NCBI GenBank assembly: GCA_902702965.1
Contig: CACRXP010000406.1
Span: 227,008 to 291,007 of the forward strand
From: Spirometra erinaceieuropaei
Taxonomy: Eukaryota > Platyhelminthes > Cestoda > Diphyllobothriidea > Diphyllobothriidae
Reading direction: 5' to 3'
Length of the DNA: 64,000 bases
A model generated the notes under the pieces. That model worked only from the letters and a program-made list of their open reading frames with translations, was not told where the DNA came from and did no database searches. This document shows positions 57,301-64,000 of the stretch, piece by piece (the first letter of the stretch is position 1; each line of letters opens with the position of its first letter). A program made the translations under genes and the position numbers.

Positions 57301-60052
57301 ACTCTCAGTTATATACTACATCACCTCACATTCAAAAAGTTGTATTTCCGATTTGACGTCTGTGTTCTTTTGCATGAGCCTATGCACAATACTTGACACT
57401 ACCCTGATCCACCAGCGGTAGCTATGCTTCCCTAGACCTTCTTGAATTTATTCGCTAAAGTCAAATACCGAAATAAAAAGGCTATTGGCGAAGCATTTTA
57501 AGGTTAATCAGTTAAAACCAGAGATTTTCAGCTAATTCAGAATACATTGCTTCAATCTTCGCTTGCGTGACAGCCACTGGAGTTGGTGGATTAGACGCCT
57601 GCTAAATCAACGCTCGTTTCTCCGAAATGATAGGTTCTTTTCGAAGCATAATGCTTGGCCCTTCTTAACTAGCGGGCTAATGCCTACTATATCAGTAAGG
57701 ATAGTGTAACTATGTCTCTGCTGCTGACCTTTATTAACAAACCGTTAAATAGCCAAAAACAATGTTCTGCTCCTAGTTGGATGAAAAAATTCCTGTGAGA
57801 TGGTGCAAAACACAATTGGCCATTACGGGTTTATTTTTTTGAAAATTTGTCACAAAATGAGTGAGAATGCCTAAACAGTCCTTGTTGGTCAGGCATTTAA
57901 TGTTTCATGCAATTATCCTGGGTGCACTACTTATATTTGATTTCCAAATAGGGAACAAATGTCAGGAGGCTAAGCGGTAATCATTTTCGTTAGGTTTAAT
58001 AAGCCGTCTAGCATAACCGCATCCGATAAAGCGCACCTCATCCGTTCGTTTGAGAAATATGAAGACGACTGGTGTTAAAGTACCATTTACCAAAGATGCT
58101 ACTTTTATGCCCATTTATTTGCGCCTTCAAACAAATAAACTGATAATTCCATGTGCAAGCAACGTAAGGACAGGAATTGACAAGCAGCTGAGAGGCGTAA
58201 AATAGTGTGTATAAAAAGAGATAAATACGTATTCGCAGATCCGGTTTCTGTACGAGTGTCTCGCAATAATGTGTTACCGAAATGTGTTTCATACGGAGAG
58301 ATAACTGTCGATGTGGCTAGTAGGCATTTAACTTTCTGAAAATCTATTTACATCTAAAACGATGAAGCGAGGTAGATTGGACTTGGTAGTATGGACCGTC
58401 CGATACTATGGGTAATCTTGCGTTAAATGTAAAACAAAGTGCTGGTAAGGATAGGCTGTGCATCCCACTTCGGTAGTTTTCAAAATTTTACCTCCTTACC
58501 TTATCGATTTAGGTGTAATTTTGCCCCAATGCACAACATGACGAGTTCCGTAGCGCGATCGGTGAGCGCCCCACAACTATTGTATTTACCTGATCGCAAC
58601 CGACATTACAGCGAGCGCATGGTTCAGTGGTTAGTACATTGCACTTCCAATCAGTACGTTGCAGGATCGAGTCCCAGTGTTTGCGCACCCTAACGGTTAG
58701 GTATAGCCGTCTGGCGACGGCTAATAAGCCGGAAATGGCTACTCGAATTTCCCCGTTTCTGTCGGTAGCGCTGTTCTGTGGTTTAAAACAGCTTACCTGA
58801 AGAAAGAAAGCCAAAGAAGTCATGCTGTACGCGAATTTTTATCTTCAGTAGTGTCACTGACGTCAAAGTTGCCCGGATCGAGTTAAAGCTTAGGATTAGG
58901 GATGCGGTTGAAGTAAGGCTTAATATTGGGAGTTAAGTTATTCCTTAGGCCGAGGTTGTTAAACTCGGATTATGATCTGCATTTACGGTTTACACTAGGA
59001 TTGGGGTTCATAATTAGGGTCATGAGTTTAGGTTTAGGTTAGGGATTTAGGGCCTAGGGTTAGGGTTGAGGTTGCTTTTGAGTCTTCCCTAAATAGGTTA
59101 AGGGTTAATTGTTAGGGTTAGATATTACGACCATGAGCGGGGTTGGCGTTTGGGCCATAGGTAACTACGGTTTTCCAGGAGGATTATATACCATAGCCCT
59201 CCGTTATCGTGCCTTTGAGCCTTCTCCTGAGACTTCTAGCGATATCCTTAACTCTTACTCCTCCAAGTTCAAACCTTAAACGACGGACGTTTAGCGAAGG
59301 GTCACTTGTAGTAAGAAGGCTTCCAAATTTCTGTGTCTAAACCCAAGACGCAGTCGTATATACATGTTGAATAAAATTAGTGATTGTAGATTTAAGAGGT
59401 TTTCATTTTTTATATGTCGTCGTTAATTACGACGAAGTGCGGATGCTAGTCCCAACTAAAATTTGTTTCTAATTCTTTCTAACTAGCTGAACAACGTGTT
59501 TGGCGAGCCTCATTTTTGACTGTGCTACAGGTTTAAAGTAGGATCTTACCACCACCTCAATAAATCTGAATAAAAAGTAAACGGCCGTGCACCGCTTAAT
59601 TCTTTACACTGTTAGGCATAAAAGAAAGAACTTAACAATTTGTCGCCAGATTGCAGTCGGCAGCAAATCCTGCTATGCCCGTTTAGTCTAAAATTAGGGC
59701 ACAGATGTGAAAGTACATCATTTCTTACTCCAATTATCACTGCGAATGGACTACATTTGTTAGGTGACCATTATACATCGTCTTTCAGATGACGCAACCG
59801 TATCCGCAGCAAGCAGTTTATCCAAAACAGACGACTGCCTGCTCCAATCCGGCATTCTGTCCACAGCCCGCTCCCAGTCCTATGTACTTTGCCCAACCTC
59901 CGAATTACGAACAGGTTATGCAGGCGAATCAGACCTCGATAGTACAGGCACCGGCAACGAGTGGAGGATTCCCGCAGCCCCCGCAGGTTCCCCTGCCATG
60001 CCTGCCAGATGCGCCTTCTGAAAAAACCGGCAGCGCCGAAGAAGTGCAGTAG
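54101..60052 (+). CDS. Three-exon gene for a two-pass membrane protein with a PPxY-containing Pro/Gln-rich tail
   Basis: Joining 54101-54318, 55796-55937 and 59789-60052 gives one open frame of 207 codons plus stop. Both introns are GT-AG: donors GTAAGT and GTAAGC, acceptors CTTTAG and TTTCAG. The phases match, 2 at the first junction and 0 at the second. Residues about 24-45 and 76-98 are strongly hydrophobic and probably membrane-spanning. Between them is a short loop with a Trp pair (51-52) and acidic residues. The second segment ends in Cys at 98, 100 and 101, a plausible lipidation site. The tail from about 111 is rich in Gln, Pro and Tyr and carries PPNY at 157-160, the PPxY type known to bind WW domains of Nedd4-like ubiquitin ligases. 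I do not recognise the family. A small trafficking adaptor or tetraspan-like protein is possible but is inference. An upstream non-coding exon is possible, since CTATTTTTAG lies about 40 bases before the ATG. Confidence 0.85.
55796..55937 (+). CDS. Exon 2 of the two-pass membrane protein gene
   Basis: This 142-base exon supplies one base to finish the split codon and then 47 codons covering the second membrane segment, the Cys cluster and the start of the Gln-rich tail. The acceptor CTTTAG follows a T-rich tract and the donor is GTAAGC. The alternative acceptor four bases downstream would break the frame, which supports 55796. Confidence 0.85.
56236..56964. repeat. Recent 365-bp tandem duplication inside intron 2
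   Basis: Units 56236-56600 and 56601-56964 lie directly head to tail and differ at only a small number of positions, for example GCGTGCAGTGGCGAC against GTGTGCGGTGGCATC. They match no other repeat I see in the window. The high similarity means the duplication is recent compared with the surrounding decayed repeats. Confidence 0.9.
58545..58830 (+). mobile_element. SINE tail joined to a new SINE head, inside intron 2
   Basis: 58545-58580 is the tail end (GATCGGTGAGCGCCCCACAA), followed by the linker and then a tRNA-like head at about 58610 (GCATGGTTCAGTGGTTAGTA, B-box GGATCGAGTCCC). The body CTGGCGACGGCTAATAAGCC and CCCGTTTCTGTCGGTA follow, diverged. Same tail-linker-head order as at 16.5 kb. 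Confidence 0.75.
58860..59140. repeat. Degenerate telomere-like G-rich tract inside intron 2
   Basis: Blocks such as GGATTAGGGATGCGG, TTAGGTTTAGGTTAGGG and CTAGGGTTAGGGTTGAGG. Lies in intron 2 of the membrane-protein gene, just after a SINE. Confidence 0.65.
59789..60052 (+). CDS. Exon 3 (terminal coding exon) of the two-pass membrane protein gene
   Basis: Follows TCTTTCAG in phase 0 and encodes 87 residues to a TAG. It is low-complexity, with Pro, Gln, Tyr and Ala, repeated PQ and YP pairs, and the PPNY motif. It happens to begin with ATG, which could mislead a gene finder into calling a separate gene. Confidence 0.85.
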   Translation: MTQPYPQQAVYPKQTTACSNPAFCPQPAPSPMYFAQPPNYEQVMQANQTSIVQAPATSGGFPQPPQVPLPCLPDAPSEKTGSAEEVQ

Positions 60053-60460
60053 AAGATGCGACCATTCACTTTAAACTTAAATACTTGTCTGACGCAAAGT
60101 GCGTTAACAGTTGCTTGTTTGACTTGCTAGTCTCCTGACAACATCTGCCTAATGGAACTGGAGAGAACTCATCGTGTTTTTCATCATTTCAAAGGCGTTT
60201 TTCATAATGACATTAATGTTTTGTTTCTGTTTTTTAAGTGCCACGTGTTAAAATTCTCATTTTATTTTTCTGAGCCTGTTTAAACTTGAGAGGCTGCTTT
60301 TGTTGAAGATGCGTAGTTTTTTTGCTTTAAACCCATTGCAAGATGCAAAAACCTAATGGACATATTCGTGTACGTTTTCGCCAATGGGCAGTGTAAAACT
60401 GTGTTGTTGAAGCTTAAATGTGCTTTACGTACAAGGCCACATCATTTTCACATTTTCAGA

Positions 60461-60466
60461 AATAAA
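60461..60466 (+). promoter_or_regulatory. Candidate polyadenylation signal AATAAA
   Basis: The first canonical AATAAA downstream of the stop codon, about 410 bases into the presumed 3' untranslated region. No transcript evidence is available. Confidence 0.45.
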
Positions 60467-61133
60467 AATAGAACGCAAATAGAAGTATTTGGCGTGAATA
60501 ATATAGTAGATTTATCTCCTTATGACCGTCAGTCGTGAAATCATTTCTCTGACGAATATATACCACAGAATTGTATTCCAAACACTACCCAGAAATGAAT
60601 ATGCATTCCGAGGCCACGGATACATGGAACTACGACCGTGGAAAATATGCGATTGCGTCAGCTTTTGGGCAGAAAACGTTTGTCTGTGTGGCGCTTCTTT
60701 TGACTTCAGATACATGATGAATCTCAGTACCACTTTTAGTTTCGGCTAATTGCTACTGATTGGCCGTTTGCATAACAATTTTGCTAGCATCAAATAAGAT
60801 AAGTTTTACTCGTTGTGATGGACATTTTATTTCAGCAGAGATTACACCTTGTCATGGCCAGCCGCCGGTAGAGAAATCGTCAAAATGTGATATTTGGGGC
60901 TTTCACAGTTCTTGCTTACATTCAAAAGTGTTTATTTGAACAACGGTAAGCTGAATAGCTATATTTCAGGTCAGTTTTAGTCAGTTTATTAAGGGAATGA
61001 GGCTTTCGCCATTAAGCTCCCTATTTATATCGATAAACAGAAATAAAGTCATCAATTAAATCAGCAAATGCGAAAAGTTAAAAAGTTAGCGGTAAGTGTG
61101 AGTCAGGCGCAAACTGCCGCTGCTAAAACGATC

Positions 61134-61740
61134 CTAATTATACGTATAAAAGTTTCTCAACAAATGAGTATTTAGTGTACACTCAAAGGATTGGACACTT
61201 TGGGAAAGAACCACCGCATCAGGGAGTCCGTTCCATGCTCCAAGGACCCTGTGAGAGAAGGCGTTCCGTCGGACGTCCGAATGAGCCAGCTTCCTTTGCA
61301 GTTTGAAGGGATGACCAAGCAGACGGTTAGTCTCGGCCAATTCGAAGAATTCATCAAAGTCTAGGGCGCACTCATGGCCTCTGACAATCCTTTAGGTTTG
61401 AATGAGATCGCCGCGCAGTTTTCTGTAATTTAGAGGGAACAGATTTAGTTCGGTCAGCCTGGTTTCGTAAGGCAAATGATGAAGATTCTTGACCATCTTC
61501 GTAGCCATCGCCTGTACTCTTTCCAACCGTTGATAATCTTTCTTCAACCACGGACGCCAGGCCTGGACTGCATACTCTAAGTGAGGCCGAGCGAATGCTC
61601 CATAGGTTTTCCCGACAAGCTCTTTATCGATCTGCACAAATCCGCGCCTCAGCGCAAATAACACCCTTATAGCACTTTTTGCTACCCTTTGACACTGTGA
61701 TGATGGTCATTAGAACGCCCAGGTCTTTCTGTTTCACAAC
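61134..61740 (-). pseudogene. 5'-truncated CR1/L2-type LINE, 3' end of the reverse transcriptase ORF
   Basis: The minus strand encodes the typical C-terminal part of CR1/L2-clade polymerases: KDLGVLMT near 61725, ALRRGFVQIDKELVGKTYGA, PHLEYAVQAW, RLERVQAMATKMV, LPYETRLTELNLF, YRKLRGDLIQT, then FFELAETNR and WNGLPDAVV, ending at TAA 61134-61136. One in-frame TAA at 61389-61391 and a frameshift near 61670 break it. The 5' end abuts an (AT)n tract and a SINE tail, as expected from truncated reverse transcription. It is better preserved than the RTE element. Confidence 0.88.
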
Positions 61741-61756
61741 ATAAATATATATATAT

Positions 61757-61960
61757 ATGGCTAATAAGCCAGAAATGGCCATTCCAGTCTCCCTTGTCTT
61801 TGTCGGTAATATCATTCTGCCTATATATCATGCGCCGCTGCGCGGCTGCTGGTTGGGCTCGAAAGAGAGCCCTTAAGGCACAACGGAACGAGTGAGTTCC
61901 GTATGAACGATCGGTGAGCGCCCCCTAACATATATATTATGATAGTGGGCGCTCGCCGAT
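61757..61960 (+). mobile_element. SINE body and tail with inverted tail end
   Basis: Begins at GGCTAATAAGCC next to an (AT)n tract, so the tRNA head is missing. Continues to GATCGGTGAGCGCCCCCTAA, then after ~15 AT-rich bases an inverted copy of that end, GTGGGCGCTCGCCGATCA. Abuts the CR1/L2-type LINE. Confidence 0.8.
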
Positions 61961-64000
61961 CAGGTTACGGAACATGCTCACTGTTTGATACGGTCTGGCC
62001 GCAACGCTTCCTTACGTACGAGCATTCTAGCTCAGTGACAGTTGCATTGCAGTTTGTTTTTAAAACACGCAGGGGACCTACACCTATCAGAATATCACCG
62101 GTGAGTGGTACACGAATTGGTTTGCATAGAGAAGGCCATAACAGCATATACACCACCCTCTACCTCTCTTGTTTAAGTGTGAATAATACTGTAAAAATGT
62201 GGAAAGCGGGTGTAGGCCCTGCAACGGACACGAACACGAGCCTGTGTGTGCATATAACAATCGGCCAGCTCACTCCAGACTAGCAAAGGATTGAATGAAT
62301 CGAAATCTCCGCCAGGTTAAGATATAGCAGGGTATGCTGGGGAGTAAGTAGATCAGGAATCACAAATCCCAGTTAACCGCCGTGGCTATTCAGAGTCCGC
62401 CTATGACCAAACTTATTGGAAATTTCATGGTTCATATTTCAAAGAATGTCACTAATGTTATGAAGGGCAAGCTGTTTAATCAGATAGGACGCTTTATATT
62501 GCACTGTTGTGTGCGAACAATTCTGGACGCCGTTAAGCAAGGTCTGACAGTTCGCCACTTCATCTTCCTGTGCCCAATTCTGTTGACCTGAGGAATGACG
62601 ATAGATCGCATGGAGCAAGGTGACAGTGTGATGTTTGCATGGGGACCCAGTTATTATGAGATAGCATTCATCCGATATGACAGTATACTTCACTCAAATG
62701 TAGTTCAAAACCTCGTCGGCCACAGACATGCAGCTAGAAGAATTACATGAAAAATATTATTTGCCTGGTTTACTAACAAGTCTTTAAAAGGCATGATATG
62801 ACTAGGACATATGCCTGTTTCACTGTTCAATCAACTGGCCTGTTCGATTTTGCCCATCAGTTCGCTAATTTCAGAAAGCGCCATCACTTTGTCGATCAGA
62901 AACATTTTTCACTAAACAGTGCGACGTATTAACAAGCTTGTCATACCATTGGTTTACTTTGCAGCCAACTGACAAAAACTTTGATTAAAGCCATCCTATC
63001 AAATCTCGAGAGAGCAGGTGATTTCTGCTGTCGAAGCGAGCTGTGGGATGAAGAATGCTCTCCTCCAAAAGGGCTTGGTATTTGGCCGCTCACTCCTCCC
63101 CCAAAAAACTGGGTGCTTTAACATGGAAAAGTGCCGCAGCCACACGCCATGATCCGATCAGCAAAAACAGGTGGTAAAAAGCAACATCGGGCCCCGGTAT
63201 ACGGGACGTATGAAAACGTTAGAGGTTAATTGCGCGCGAGCTGCTAGGAGATATTAACCGAGACTGCTGAAGTTTGATCGCAAAATGTAGAGATGTGCAA
63301 AAAGTGACTCAGTGTTGACGTAGGCATGAGCTAGAAGCAAAAAACCCACCGACTTACTGACAAATTAAGGGCTACGTTCCATGCGTTAAATGATTCCAAA
63401 GGGTAAATGAGTAGCCAATGCATAATAAGCAAACCAAGTTCCTGCATGGAACGGTGAACTTGGTGAACCTTCTCGGATGCGAAATTAAATCCATTTGCAA
63501 ACCTCCTTTCCGCAGTAACAGGGGATCAGCAGTTCGCAGCGAGATATAATAGTTTCTCGTAAGAAAAAATCGACAATGCAGCCTTGGTGTTACGTAGCAA
63601 AATAACCCTCAAAGAGGACGGTTCCTGGGGCTCTACACAATGTTGTCCTGGTTCGATGAGCATGGGGAGACTGTATCATTCCCCGTGGTCATTCTTATAA
63701 TATTCTTACAAATATGCGATTAACCTAAATTCCTAATACAACAGAAAGCACTTATAATCGACAGCCCACTCCGAGGTAAGTTGAGGTGACAGATGAGACT
63801 TTTACAAAGGAGCTCTCGCTATAAGGGGCAAAGAGTCGGTCGCTTCCCGTTAAATTATTGCTAACTGCCTGACTCGGTGTACAAGCGTCTATCTCACTTG
63901 TGCCCACGTTCTTCGTTTGCTCATTCGTGGCCCCATTTGGATCCAAAACATTTCGTTTTAGCTCTTTGCTGGTTTTGTGATCATCGGCAGGACTCTATCT
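61961..64000. other. No recognised feature
   Basis: Short frames only; no repeat match noticed. Confidence 0.5.

Noticed and set aside
1..64000. CRISPR arrays, operons or other prokaryotic defence systems
   Set aside because: No regularly spaced short repeats and no bacterial-type gene clusters; introns and eukaryotic retroelements show this is animal nuclear DNA.

Overview
The window looks like non-coding, repeat-packed DNA from a large animal genome, most likely a flatworm and probably a tapeworm. The evidence is long AT-leaning stretches without genes, spliced short exons, and no operons or ribosome binding sites. It also holds decayed Penelope-like elements with GIY-YIG-type domains, an RTE-like LINE whose conserved blocks resemble families I know from diphyllobothriid tapeworms, a CR1/L2-type LINE 3' end, tRNA-derived SINEs and TTAGGG-like tracts. 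The species call is inference; no search was possible. A 141-base run of N (14941-15081) is an assembly gap.

The best-supported gene is on the + strand at 54101-60052. Three exons join in frame with canonical splice sites to give a 207-residue protein. It has two membrane segments, a Trp-rich loop, a Cys cluster after the second segment and a Pro/Gln-rich tail with a PPNY motif. Three weaker candidate exons of unrecognised genes lie at 18906-19113 (+), 26240-26352 (-) and 38709-39020 (+).

Layout: 0-10 kb holds a Penelope terminal element (786-1277), a telomere-like-core element with inverted ends and an 8-bp target duplication (3041-3457), tRNA-like relics, and a Penelope fragment between ~120-bp inverted arms (8398-9324). 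The 10-25 kb part has dispersed repeats, a SINE dimer with a perfect hairpin, the first copy of a ~580-bp inverted-terminal element, a tRNA-Ser-like sequence, a decayed RTE LINE (20930-23110) and a head-to-head Penelope pair (23389-24610). The 25-42 kb part has more Penelope and SINE copies, two more ~580-bp elements (31318-31904, 37299-37882), a near-perfect Penelope-terminus hairpin (33727-33850) and a second telomere-like element in opposite orientation (35816-36253). The 43-50 kb part has a diverged tandem duplication, a foldback repeat and another Penelope fragment. The 54-60 kb part is the gene, with a recent 365-bp tandem duplication in its second intron. The end of the window holds a CR1/L2-type LINE 3' end and a SINE tail.

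The repeats are mutually related, so several families can be seen in different stages of decay. The most interesting signals are the telomere-like cores carried by a transposable unit, the Penelope termini with hammerhead-ribozyme-like remnants, and SINE units joined tail-to-head through one conserved linker.
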